A DNA stretch of 64,000 bases from Tanytarsus gracilentus. Lineage: Eukaryota > Arthropoda > Insecta > Diptera > Chironomidae. How positions within the stretch are numbered: the first letter of the stretch is position 1; the number at the start of each line of letters is the position of its first letter. The position numbers and the translations under genes are program-made. The stretch is taken from the NCBI GenBank assembly GCA_038502055.1, contig JAXRKN010000025.1:620001-684000 (forward strand), read 5' to 3'. Shown in pieces: positions 44,276 to 56,400 of this stretch. The notes under the pieces were generated by a model. The model was not told the DNA's origin. It did no database searches and saw only the letters and a list, made by a program, of their open reading frames with translations.

Positions 44276-46457
44276 ATGAAAAAATTAATTGTCCTCTTCT
44301 GTTTTTTGATTCCGGTGTTTGCTGAAAAAGCACGATTTGATAACTACCGTGTCTATAAAGTTCAAATCGAAAATAGTGATCAGCTTAAAGAACTTAGACA
44401 ACTTGCAGACACGAGCGATTCAGTAAATTTTTTAACTGTGTTTTCTTGCGCATTTTGACTTGCATAAAATTTCAGTACAGCTTTTTTGATTATCCTGCAA
44501 GGGTTGGAAGTAATGTCGAATTGATAGTCTCACCTCATAAATTCGCACATTTCATCGATATCACTAAAAGCTTGAAGCTTCAGCATGAAATGATGACGTC
44601 AAATTTACAAAGGTAATACTAATATTAGTTATATCAAGAGAAGATTTAAAACTTTGTAACTAAATGTGTTCTTATCAGAATTTTTTTTAAAAAGCTCCAA
44701 AATAACCGTACATTAAACAAAAATAAATTATATAAGGGTTTCTAATGCATATAACCATCCTATATGTAACTTTAATTAAGATTTAAAACTCTGTTTTAAA
44801 TTTAAAAAATTATCTAAATTTGTATCTTCAAAATATCTCTTACTTTACATCAAAAAAAGGAAGAAAGACAAAAGAGTAAAAATTTGAGATCTAATGTTAT
44901 CTTAACTCAAAGTGACTTGACAAGAGACGCACCTGAAAACTGGGTTGCAATTGCATGAAGAAAATTTTGATCAAAAATAATATTATTTAACAAATACTAT
45001 TTTGAACTTAAAAAGTTTTTTTTAGTATTTTTGACAAAGAAGTGTCTCTGAGAAGAGCAGGAAAAGAAGGAATGGAATGGACCCAATATCACGACATTGA
45101 CACTATTTATACTTGGCTTGATTCACTACAAATTGAATTTCCAAATTGGGTTAATGTCACAACTATTGGAACTTCTTATCACGGACGTCCAATGAAACTC
45201 CTTAGAATATCAAAGAAGAGTGTTTGTAAAATAATGACATGCCATTGGTAGCATTTTTTTTATAGAAGTGAATTATTAGGGTAATCGTGCAATTTTTGTG
45301 GAATCAAATATTCACGCAAGAGAGTGGATCGCATCAGCAACTTCAACATTCATTATTAATGAGCTTTTGAGATCAACAAATCCGATTATTCTCGACATTT
45401 CTGAGAATGTCGATTGGTATTTTTTACCTCTTGCCAATCCAGGTAATTTTAAAACTATATTTTTTTTAAATTATGGTTCAAGTATAATTTTAAGATGGTT
45501 TCGCTTACACATGGACTGAAAATCGTAATTGGAGAAAAACAAGATCAATTCAATCAGTTTTATGTTCGGTTAGTTTAAATTATTGTACTTATACTTTAGA
45601 GTATTAATGAATTCAAGTTTTAATGAATATTTTGACCATATTTATCGCAGGGTGTTGATCCAAATAGAAATTTTGGATTTAATTGGATGGTCCCTGATGA
45701 AGATGGAAACACCGGTTCTTCAACATCGCCATGTAGTGACACTTTTTCAGGTCCCATCGCTTTATCAGGTTTGTCTTCTTTAATATCTTTAACCATTATA
45801 GTCTAATTGCCAACATAATTTTATCAAGAACCCGAATGTGCAGCAACAGATAAATTTTTAAGCAATCATACCGGAATTTTTGATGCATATCTTGCGGTAA
45901 AAAACTTTCTGCACAAATAAACAACATTTAATATATTTTTATTAGCTTCATTCATATCAACACTCCTTTCTGTATCCATTTGGGAACACAAGAGATTCTG
46001 CCGTAAGTTTCAAAAAAATTTGAGTTTGAATTTAAGAAAACGATGTAATAAAGAGGTGCGTTGATATTAAACAAGAAAGTTCTAATATTTTTAGCCAAAT
46101 AGTGGAGAACTTTATGCTATTGGCGTTGAAGCTGCATCAAGACTATTTTTAAGACACGGAATTCAGTATAGCGTTGGAACCTGGCATGCTGATTTATGTA
46201 AAACCTATTTTATCTATCCAATTTAAGTTAAATTTTTTAAATTCTTTTCAGACCCAAGTGCCGGAAGCTCAATGGATCATGCATATGGAAAATTTGATAT
46301 TCCAATTTCATACACAATTGAAATGAGGGGCAATGGAAATTACGGCAATTTTGGTTTCTTTCTTCCACCTGAATTTATTATACCAAATGCTGAGGAAATT
46401 CTTGATTCTTTTGTTGGTTTAATTGAAAAAGCTCGCGAGTTTGGACGATTTCAATAA
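44276..46457 (+). CDS. Secreted zinc carboxypeptidase A-like, gene 2
   Basis: Ten exons: 44276-44422, 44476-44612, 45026-45221, 45280-45442, 45495-45568, 45651-45768, 45829-45896, 45946-46002, 46095-46197 and 46252-46457. They give 422 residues. It is a tandem duplicate of the gene 130 bases upstream, with matching exon lengths, except that an extra intron (45443-45494) splits the fourth exon of gene 1. A signal peptide, propeptide and catalytic motifs (IHAREW, WRKTRS, DPNRNF, LHSY, TIEMRG) are all present. The specificity position is Met (PSAGSSMDH), which fits A-type activity on hydrophobic C-termini. The second intron (44613-45025) contains a copied piece of the IQ-motif gene. Confidence 0.93.
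44816..44995 (+). repeat. Duplicated 3' end of the IQ-motif gene in a carboxypeptidase intron
   Basis: About 180 bases nearly identical, in the same orientation, to 41270-41450. The stretch from cttaactcaaagtgacttga to aagaaaattttgatcaaaa has no or almost no mismatch. The segment includes the C-terminal coding end (minus strand) and the 3' UTR of the IQ-motif frame, so it is a gene-fragment copy and not a dispersed repeat. Confidence 0.85.
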
Positions 46458-46579
46458 ATTATCTTTCGCATAAATGGCCATAACAGAGAAAATAAAGCTT
46501 AGTCAAAGAGTGTACAATAATTTATTTGATCTTCCCCGGGGGTAAAGTTCTAAGCTTCATATTAAATTTATTGCGACTG

Positions 46580-49500
46580 TTAGACTTTTTGATCAAGATC
46601 TATAAATTTAAATTTTAAATCACAAATTGGAATGTTTACGAATAAGCTCTTAAACTTCAGGTCAGGATAATGCCACTCAATTTTGTAGTTCTTCACAATG
46701 TTTGCAATGAAAATTTCCATCTCAAGGTCTGCAATTCTTTTACCAATGCCTACATTTTTTGGATGAGGTTTTAAAATTAATATTAAATAATTAAAACAAC
46801 TTACACATTCTTGATCCGAAACCAAACGGTAGAAATGCGAAAGGATTCGCCGTTTTAGCATGAGGACATGAAGGATCAGGATTTTCTCTCAACCATCGTT
46901 CAGGAATAAATTTTTCAGGTTGAGGATAATGCTTTGGGTTTGCCAATTCGAAATGAACTGGCATAACAACTTGCGTATTAACGGGCACTTCATAGCCACC
47001 AAGAACAGCATTTGCTTGAAGTTTTCGAACCGTTCCAGCAATGACTGGTCTCATTCTAAATGTCTCTTTGATTACTGCTCGCAAATATGGTAAATTTTTC
47101 AAGTTTTCAGGTGTAAGTTTTGAATTTTTGTATGGTAAAATTTTGCTAATTTCATCTTGTAATAGTTTTTGCTTTTCTGGATTTTTAGCAAGGCTGTAAA
47201 GTATGTTCGTGACACCAACCGCAGTTGTGTCAACTCCTGCTAAAAGCATGTCGCTCACCATAACAATCGCTGCTTTTTTGTTTATTTTAACTAGTTTTCT
47301 CAAAATACTGTCTTCATGACCCTCATGTGTCGAATTTTTCTCAAAATCTTTAATCGCTTCTTCGATGTAATAAATCACGACACTTAAAGAGATATAAAAT
47401 AATTATTAAACTATAATATATTTTTACAAATGGGTTGAAATCGCATTTTAAAAGAAATTTGAGTTAATTTAATTTAGCTATGATTTCAATCCTTTTAATT
47501 AAAATGAAATCCACTTGAATTTTTTACTTTACTCTGTTATGCGATCATAATTCTTGAAGAATTCCTTAAATCCTTTTGTTTGATAATACTTCCAGACTGC
47601 AGGTAGACCATCATACTGAAAATTTTTTTCAAAAAATATTCGAATGCCTTTAATGAGCTCTTCAGCTTTTTCATCATTTGTGATACCACCGAGAATGTGC
47701 AAGCGACGTTCAAGTGCTACCGCACAAATCGATTCAAGCGACCACATGTTGATGTGTTTTTGAAAATCTGCTGGCATTTCGTTGTTAATTTCGCGAAGAG
47801 TTTTAATTCTAAAAAAAGTAATGAAATTAACTAATTTTTAAGAAAGAAATAATTACAGTTCAACAAATTCCTTAGCGATTTCATCAACTTGCGAGCAATA
47901 AAGTTTCGCAGTTTTAGGTTGCATCATGATCGGATTTGCAATCGTCCTCATGTCATGCCATTCTTTTCCATTAGATGAAAATAAACCAAGGTATTCGTCG
48001 TATATATCAGAGCGCCTTTCGCGATAACAATTCAAGGTTTCTAGGGGAATTCTCTCCGGCCAAACACCTTCGTTACGAAATACCTTCACGAAGATCAATT
48101 AATTAATATTGATAACTAAAACATGCAATTTGATTTTACTTTCTCGAAATCTTCTGCATCGTACGTAAAAATTAATTCAGGTCGTCCGAAAAGTGCAGGA
48201 AATTTTACAATACTACCGTACTTTTTCCGGAGTATTCCGTGAAGATCTTGAAGCTCTTTAGATAGATAGATAGATGACAAAGAGGTAGCACTCTGGAGTT
48301 ACCAGGATGGACGCGCCCGTTTTTGTTTCCTTTTCCATAGCTCGAAAGCCAGGTTAAGGTTTAAAACGTAACCATGCAGAACTCTTAAGATTACTCTTAA
48401 GAATAGAGTATAAATACCCCTTTTTTCAGTTTCAACAATGGACGTCCCCGCGGGAATCGCCCACCTCGGGAGCTGCAACATACGTCTTGAGAAAGAACAT
48501 ACTAGCGATCGAACAACCCCTCTTCGTAGATAAATAAATAAAACGTTTTGGACGTCCAGCATGGAGACCCAATCTATCTGGGGACGTTGTTACCCATAAC
48601 GGAAATATTATCAGTTATTAAAAACAGTCTTGTAGTCGCTCATTGAGTGTTTCCAACTAAGCACAGCCTCAACTGAATCTTAAGATTACAGTTGGAAAAA
48701 TAAATAAATAAATCAAAGGTGGTTTCGACGGCATTGTATAAAAGTTACCGCCACTACAACCTTCCTCAGCCCTAACAAGCTGTTAGGCACTGGCCCACCC
48801 ACATTACAAAACAAACAAACATAAAACATAAATTTATAAACTCTACCTTCCTCAACTGTGTCACTAGGATTAACAGTTGGTTTTGCTGGATACCAACGAA
48901 AATTATATAAATAATTAACTTCAATGTGAAGAATCAATTTAACGAGTATATTTGAAAATATATAAATATATAAAATAATAAAAACAATAAAACCTATATA
49001 GAGAATTTAATCTAATTTAATTTTAAACAATTTCTTCGTTACGAATGGGTAATGAAAACTTAAAGATCCTCTGGAGATAAAAGAAAGTGAGAAAAATCGA
49101 ACGCACGAATACTAAAGTTTGAGAAATAAAATTTTTTTGAGGTTATGAACTATTTTATATAGATCCAGAAAAGATCCAGTTGAATCAAAACAAACATTTT
49201 TTAAAGTTTTCGATTTTTATCGTTTCAATGTGAAACAATAATATTGAAGTGATTGACTAACCACTTTTAAGCAAGAATGAGTGAGTAATTCTTCATTTAA
49301 ACGCATTAAAAGTAAAATTAATTGTTAAAAAAATTTCAAGATTTTCTTTCACTCATTCTCGCTTTTTACCTGACTTAATTGGAGAAACTCGATGACACAA
49401 CGATAGATTGATGACTTAACTACAGGAAATAAGTAACTTTTATTTTTAAAAACACACTTAAACACTTTAAAAAGGTAAATTAAATTATTTTGTTTTGTTT

Positions 49501-49720
49501 ACCCAGAGGGGCGAACAACTTTTCCGTGAAGATCTTGAAGCTCTTTACCATAAAATTGACCACCCGGAGCAAACCCCGATAACACATTAAATTTAGTTAA
49601 TCTTGGCATACTCTCAAAAGGCTTAGGCTTTTGAGTTTCAAGTCCAAGGTTAATCGATGATGTTGTAAAAAATTTGTTCGAAACGAAAAAATACTGACGG
49701 CTTAATAATTTTTTCGACAT
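46580..49720 (-). CDS. Mitochondrial cytochrome P450, CYP12-like, with retroelement insertion
   Basis: Exons on the minus strand: 49720-49549, 48255-48140, 48083-47857, 47808-47533, 47382-46805 and 46749-46580. Joined this way they give 512 residues in frame. The N-terminus (MSKKLLSRQYFFVSNKFFTT) is basic like a mitochondrial presequence. An upstream in-frame ATG at 49798 would add 26 residues. Motifs are the I-helix MLLAGVDTT, ExxR in KETFRMRP, PEKFIPERW and heme-binding FGFGSRMCIGKRIAD. Mitochondrial-clan P450s take electrons from adrenodoxin; CYP12 members are linked to xenobiotic metabolism. The sequence between 49548 and 48256 contains a 1.26-kb retroelement inserted in what was one exon. 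The splice used here removes it and deletes only Gly-Lys; otherwise the gene is disrupted. Confidence 0.85.
48261..49521 (-). mobile_element. Retroelement inserted in the P450 coding exon, 1261 bp
   Basis: Flanked by a perfect 26-base duplication of P450 coding sequence (48235-48260 and 49522-49547). On the minus strand it ends in a tandem tcta tail (48261-48275). It shares with the element at 16369 the paired gaatgagtga / tcactcattc hairpin (49275-49375) and the core gctgaggaaggttgtagtgg (48750-48775). It has no long reading frame of its own. The orientation is the same as the host gene, so the pyrimidine-rich tail lies directly before the second duplication copy. Confidence 0.88.
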
Positions 49721-50194
49721 TGTATGCGACGTTTTTTTTCTGAGCACGGGCAAAATATAACTGAGAGGACTCTCGCTAATGCATAAAGATTTTTTCATTT
49801 ATTAAAAAAATATATTTACAGAAAAAGAGAGAAATATATAAAGAGAGAAAGAGGAGAAAATAGAGAGTAAAAATCATAAGACAAAGCAAAACCCTGAACA
49901 AATCTTTTTTGTTCAATTAAATAGCTTTCGAAAACATGTAAATTGCTGTAAAGCTCCCGAAAACGGGATTTCATTAAAAAAAATCTTTTATAGAATTATA
50001 ACTTTTTATTTTTACTGTGTCTATATATTCTTGAAAAAGATATTAAAGCTCCGCTCTCTTTTGTTTTCAGTTTGGCTTGAATTCTCTCTTTTGTCGATTC
50101 TGTCCTTCTTCGAGCTTTTACTTTTCGATAGTAGGACTGCATCAAATATTTCACTTAAGAAAACATATAAAAAAAGATAATTGCGGATACTTAC

Positions 50195-50498
50195 TTTTTC
50201 AAAATCTTCTGCGTGATAACTGAAAAGTATTGATTCAATACTATTGAAGGTCTCCCAAACATTGCAGGAAATTTTACAATACTACCGTATTTTTCACGAA
50301 GGATTGTATGAAATTCTTTGAATTCCTTGCCATAAAACTGTCCTCCTGGTGCAAATCCTGTTAACACATTTAAAATTCTCAGCTTTGGAATGCTCTGAAA
50401 AGGTTTTGCACTTTGAGAGTCTTGATTGATTGATTGAGTAGCAAAACATCTGTTTGCTGTATAAAAACATTGTCGACTCAACTTTTTTTTAATATCAT
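50195..50498 (-). pseudogene. CYP12-like first-exon pseudogene
   Basis: Homologous to the first coding part of the P450 downstream. It shares FNVLSGFAPGGQFYGKE-type sequence (here LNVLTGFAPGGQFYGKEF) and KYGSIVKFPAMFGRP, and ends HAEDFEK before a gtaagt donor. Two breaks are visible. The start ATG is out of frame because of a one-base change in an A run near 50485. A 14-base insertion of a tcaata-flanked segment at about 50243 shifts the end of the exon. No further exons exist between it and the intact gene. It is a partial tandem duplicate that has decayed. Confidence 0.8.
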
Positions 50499-50671
50499 TT
50501 TGATGTGAGCAGTGTTAAAACTTATCTGAGAGACTCTTTTTCGTTTCTATCATATTTATATGAAAAATAATGATGTGAAATAAATAAGTGAGAATAACTA
50601 AGCAATTTTTTTATTACACAACAAAATTTTTTATTTTTTCTCTCTTATCTTAGTTTAAATGTCAAAAAAAT

Positions 50672-53092
50672 TTAATCAATCCATGCAAAATTGGCAACTC
50701 TTCTCTTATCATTGACTCGATTAGAGATCGTTGGCAAAAATTCATTTCGGTTTGCCACGCTGTCTCTTTCAGCGGGGATCCGACGTGAGAAAATTGTGTT
50801 AGGTGGTTGATGCGAGTATGATTCATTTTGAGGAGTTTTTGTGTTTTTGCGACGGCTTAAAATTCCACTTCTTATTGAAAATAGTGCTTTACTCTTCCGT
50901 CGATTTTTAGATTTTCGAGGTGGAGATTTTTCATCGGTGCTCCAATTGTTTTCGTCCTCGTATTGTCCCTATAAAATTGAAATAGAACATTTAATTTTTT
51001 ATATTGATTTAAATTTATTTAGTAATTTTTAACTTTTGTATTGACTTACTCGAATTTTATTGATGCAATCCTCATGACCAGGATTTCTTCCAATTTTAGG
51101 AACGCCAAGCATCTCTTTTAAATCTATTTTTATTGGAGCTAAAGCCGATAATGCTCGTGATATTCCAATCTAGAAAAGTTTTATGTTAAAATTAAATTAA
51201 TTTAAAAAAAGTTTGAGTAAGTCTAAGTATATTTTTCACTTTGTAACTCACATTACTATGATTGATGTAATGCTCCGTTAAATCAGCACCTGAGCGTTAA
51301 AATATAATTTATTATTTTAGTTATTATCATTTTATAAATTAAATTTAAATAATTTCAACCTTTTTTTTATTTTATTAATTATTTAAATTTCACCTAAAAG
51401 TTCATCATGAGGATCCATTCGGATTGGAACAATTTTATTGATGATCCATAAGAGGACGAACGTTGATAAAACTCCCCAACTCAAAAGGCACAATGCTGAA
51501 AAACATTGAATACCGAGTAAATACCATCCACCACCTCTAAACAAGCCCATTCTTCCGCTGGTAGTTGAAAGTGGCTTTGGATCATCGGCAAATAAGCCAA
51601 CGGCAATTACTCCCCAAATTCCACCAATTCCGTGAACACAAGAAGCTCCCACAGGATCGTCGACTCCGATTCGATCAAACATTGGGGCTAAAAAGCTGAC
51701 AAGAACAGCGCCAATTAGTCCGACTAAAATAGCTTCCCATGCATGATAGACAAAACAACCAGCCGTGACGGAGACAAGTGATGCCAAAATACCATTAATA
51801 AGATCGAGTATGTCCACACGACCATCATTTTTTATAAATGAAAATAAAACTGACCAAGTTCCGCCTCCAAAACTTCCAAGCATCGTCATGACTGCAGCGC
51901 GTGCCGAATAAATCCATCTATAAATAATTCGTCCATCTATAAATTAAATTTAATTGATGACATTGAATTTCAAAATACTTTGATCCTGATATTCCATAAG
52001 TTGAGCCACTATTAAATGCCAACCATCCCCACCAAAGTACAAAAAGACCTTGAAATTAAAAAAAAAATAAGAATTAGAATAGTAAATTTTGGATTATCAC
52101 AAACCCATGCACGCATTAACTGGATTTCCTAATGGAAGTGGATTAATTCCATTTGAATAGCGGCCTAAACGTGGACCCAGCATTGCTGCAGAGGCAAATG
52201 CACTGGCACCTCCAATTAAATGCACTGGTCCGCTACCTGAAAACTTTAAATTGATTAAGTTATTTTAAGGGTGGAAAATCAACTTAGTAACCTGCTATGT
52301 CCACTACTCCTAGGTTATGTAAAAATCCATGCTCACCCTAAACAATATTTTTAGAAATTTGACATAAAATTTTAAAAGGAAATTTAATCAATTTATTTTT
52401 TTCTAACCCACCCAAACCCAGCCGGCAGGAATGCAATATATTATCGTATTAAACAGTGAAAAAAGACAATACGCTTTAAAGTTGCATCGCTCTGCCATAG
52501 CCCCAGATACAATTGTAGTCGCAGTTGTTGAAAATGACAGTTGAAAAAGAAATGCAGCAAAAATTTGACCTTAAAAATAAAATAAAAATTTTTTGGAGTA
52601 AATTTTATATTCAAAATTTTAAATTACCCATCAAAGGATCATCAACTCCGGGATCAATAAAAAAATCACCAAGAGCTATAAAGGGATTGGACAATGATCC
52701 TCTTCCAAACGACATTCCATAGCCAAAAATCCAATATGTGAAACTAATTTTAAAATAATTAAAAATAGGCTTTGAGCTTAATTTGTCGACTCACCCTCCA
52801 AGGACGACATCGATAATATTTTTCATCATTATGTTCACCTCATTTTTCACAGAAACGCAACTAGAAAATTATAATTATTTTTAATATTTGATTGCTTTCA
52901 TTCATACCCGCTTTCAAGCATTCCAAAACCAGTTTGCATAGTGAAAATTATAAAACTGCTTGTGAGCACCCAATTTGTATCTTCAATATCCAAATCGTAA
53001 ATTCCAGGGATTACATAAGAGCTATTTCTAGCAAAAGTGTTAAACGCGTGCGTCGCTGTTGAAGTTGCATTTTCAATTTTTATATTTCCCAT
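50672..53092 (-). CDS. Ammonium transporter, Amt family
   Basis: Eleven exons on the minus strand: 53092-52908, 52860-52795, 52743-52628, 52569-52412, 52337-52292, 52236-52105, 52048-51979, 51917-51394, 51289-51252, 51169-51050 and 50968-50672. They give 583 residues. About eleven membrane segments are expected. Family motifs are NWVLTSSFIIFTMQTGFGML, KNEVNIMMKNIIDVV, FGYGMSFG, PAGWVWGEHGFL, SGPVHLIGGASAFASA and VGASCVHGIGGIWG. The two His residues (PVHLIGG and CVHGIGG) form the conserved twin-His pore site. The C-terminal 150 residues are hydrophilic, with a basic RKSKNRRKSK cluster. It moves ammonium across the plasma membrane. The N-terminus carries possible N-glycosylation sites (NATS, NSS), in line with an extracellular start. 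Confidence 0.95.
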
Positions 53093-53479
53093 TTTTGAAC
53101 TTTTTATTTCAAGCTTTTGAGTCTGACTAAGCTTGAATATGACTTGAATGAGCTTTTTCTGCTCTAAACTTGAGCTTAAATAGATTTAAACACAATAATA
53201 CTATTGTAGAGCCATTTATATCAATTAACTTAATTTTTGAGGTTAGTAGTTGAATCCAAGCCTTGAAGTTCTTCTGTCTAAGAAATCAATGTCACTACCT
53301 AAATTGACTATTTAAAATAAATTTCCTCAACCCTCATGAATATTAAAAAAAATACATGAATTTTTAATTTATGTCGTGATTCTTATATCTTATATGCATG
53401 CGACTAAAGTTTTTATTTCATTTACATTTCACTATTTGATAGTTAAACATGTTACTAAGGATTAATTGTGACACTCAAG

Positions 53480-56400
53480 TCAATTTGTTTTTTGATTGAC
53501 AATATCAACTTGAACCAAGTTACTGTTAAAGTGTTGGATGTAAGATGAAAGCAAATCGTCCATTTTGTATCCTTGCGAAGTTTCACAAAGCAATTTCGTC
53601 CCACCCATCATGTTGCCAAAAATTATTTGGAAGTAGTTGTTTCCGGAACACCAAAAGTTAAGTTCTGTGTAATTGTAGGATTTTAAAATGTTCTGGGAGA
53701 ATAAACAACATTTTTTATATTTTTAAAATTCGGTAAAAAACATTTTACTAGATATTTTTCATACCTTTTTAATAAGATCAATAACATGGAATCCAAATCT
53801 ATTGATTGCAATCAATAACGTCGGTGGATAATAGCTAACAGTTCTTTGATTGACCACAAAAAAAGTCGATCCAAAAGTTTCTTGCTTTTCAAGAAATTTT
53901 AAGAACTCAAGTTTACAGTCACTTTCAGTTAATTCCATTCTTTTGGAGTACGCAGTTATGATTTGCTTCTTCCAATCTTCAATTTTCAGCTCAGGAATTA
54001 AATCATCGGGAAGCAAAAAATTTAGAAGGTTTTGTTGACTTTGAAATTTAGATTTATCCATTCCATAGCGAGCTCGGTAGATTAATGCCGCTAAATGAAC
54101 AGCTTCGGGTTTTGTGATCTGATTTATTGTTAAATGTTAAAATTTAGTTTCATAAAAAAAATGTTTCAAAACCCACACAATTCTTGTGTAGGTTACGCTA
54201 AAAATTGGCTCACCTTGAAAAACCCATAAAGATATTTCTGGAGTTCCTGATAGTAGTAAAAGCTTTCATCAGCGACATGATCCCGACCAGGCGCGAAATT
54301 TATCCACAATTTTTTCATGAAAAAAAGTTGATAGTGTAACTGAATTGGTTGATCGTTAGTTCTCGATGGCATGTTGCTTTTCATCCATTGCAAAAGATCG
54401 TAAATAAAATCAAAGATGAAATAATCTTCTGGAACTGAAATAACTTTATCGCGAATCTTTACGAAAAGTCCAAATCCTTCGTGAGATTTAAGACTGAAAT
54501 TCTTGGAAATTTCTTCAATCAGTTTTTTAGCTTTGCTTGACGATTCAATCAGGTAAGCTTCATCTGTGTCATCGGGGAAATATATTTTGTGATAAATCTG
54601 CAAAGTTCTCTGGCGAATTGATTCAACTTCAACGATGTAAGGTGGATTTTTTCTGTTTCCACTTTTAATTGTTTTTTGAAGTCTTTGGAGTGAATCTTTG
54701 GAAATTGGATGCAGTCGAGTTTTCAAAAACTCTTGAAGCTCTCTTAACAATAATTGAGACGGCGAAAATAATCCAGTTGCTAGCCACATCAAATCCCATC
54801 CTCGTTCCTCGCTACCAATTATGTTATTTTCTGTCAATTGCTTCATAATTTGACAGTAAAGTTCATCACGTAAACCTTCGTCTCTCAAAGCGGGTTCAAA
54901 AATTTCCTCTGCATTTAAAATTGGATTCCGAACTTGTGGCAAGTCACCCATGTACTTCATGATAAGAACAAACATTTGATTAGCAATGCTGGTTCTTTCG
55001 CTGTCACCTTGAAGTTTCATCAACAGTGGCGATTTAATTGGATCTCGAGCATAAATCCATAACTCACCGCGTTGTTTGCGGAGAGTATTGATTGTGCCAT
55101 AGGCGCTCTTGATTCTGTAAAATTTAAAATTTATAAATTTCACTTTGTCTCTTAAAACTCACTCAATATTGGGTCTGAAGTGATTCTCTGCAAATTTCTT
55201 CAAAGTGTACATTCTCTGTCTCTGAAGTGTGTTATATTGACCTTTACGTTGAATCGCCTGTTTTGCACCATCTTTAGCGTAAATGTCGATGATTTCCTTT
55301 CGAGGGGGCGTCATGCATGGGAGGACGATAACTGAATTTTTTTGTTACAAATTTTTTTGATTACCAACAATTGCGACAAATGCGCTTAATTACCAAAAAA
55401 TGATTATTTTTTAATAATTAAAGCAATTAATTCTGAAATAATAAAAAAAAAAAATTACCTGAATCTACCGGGAAGTAACCTAAAATTAATTTTGGTGTAT
55501 TTTTAATAAAATAAAAATTAAGAAGAAGTAAAATTCAATTACCTTTTTTACCATCGGCACTTCCGATTGCCCACATTGAATTGGAAGATTGTAAAGTTTC
55601 ACCGGGTTGATCAAGTGTTATTAAATCGCCTCGTTTTAACTCTAAATAAGTTTCAGTTTCACCTTCGGCAACTTCTTTAGAGAAAGTTCGAATGACCACG
55701 ACATAAGTTGATCTTTTCTTAAGTTGATTCAAGAAATAATTTAGCCACTTAAAAATTGTTGATGCATCAAACGATTTAAATTTCAAAACTTCACTCGTTA
55801 TGGTGATGATGGTAAAAGAATCAGTCGCTCCAAACTCATCAGCCTCTTTGTATGTAACGTTGGAAATTTCAGGAAACGAAAGCTCAATCTGAGAATGAGA
55901 AAAAGTTGCAATTTTTTTAAGGAAATTACAAATTGAATTACCATGACATTCTCCTGGCTGTCAATTAAGTAAACCCCAGTCCAATTAAAAGCGAATATTA
56001 GGACATTTTGCGAAGGATCACTATTATTGACATCCTTGTCAGTTCTCAACACCTCAAAAAACCTTGAAAACTTCAAAACCCATGTCATTTTTGCAAAAAG
56101 CACAATGTCTTCCTTGGCTGCATGTTGAGGTAAATTTTCTTTTACACATCTCGATTTATTGAAAGCACTCGCTGTTAAATTTTCCCATTGTAATGCGGTC
56201 TCTTTTCTAAAGAGCGATTTAGGAAGGTACTCTGGAAGTTTTTGAAGCATTTTTGATTTATCATAGTTAACTCCAAACTCTGCATAAAAGCTCAAAGCCG
56301 CAATCATGGCAAGATCCTTCTCGAATGTGCAAATATAATCGCCAATTTGAATTCCTTTCACAACTTGATGAAAAATCAAGTTGGTCGCAATTTGATCCTC

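Noticed and set aside
48299..48937. Minus-strand frames of 74-87 residues upstream of the P450 second exon
   Set aside because: They lie inside the retroelement bounded by the 26-base target-site duplication and have no similarity to known proteins.
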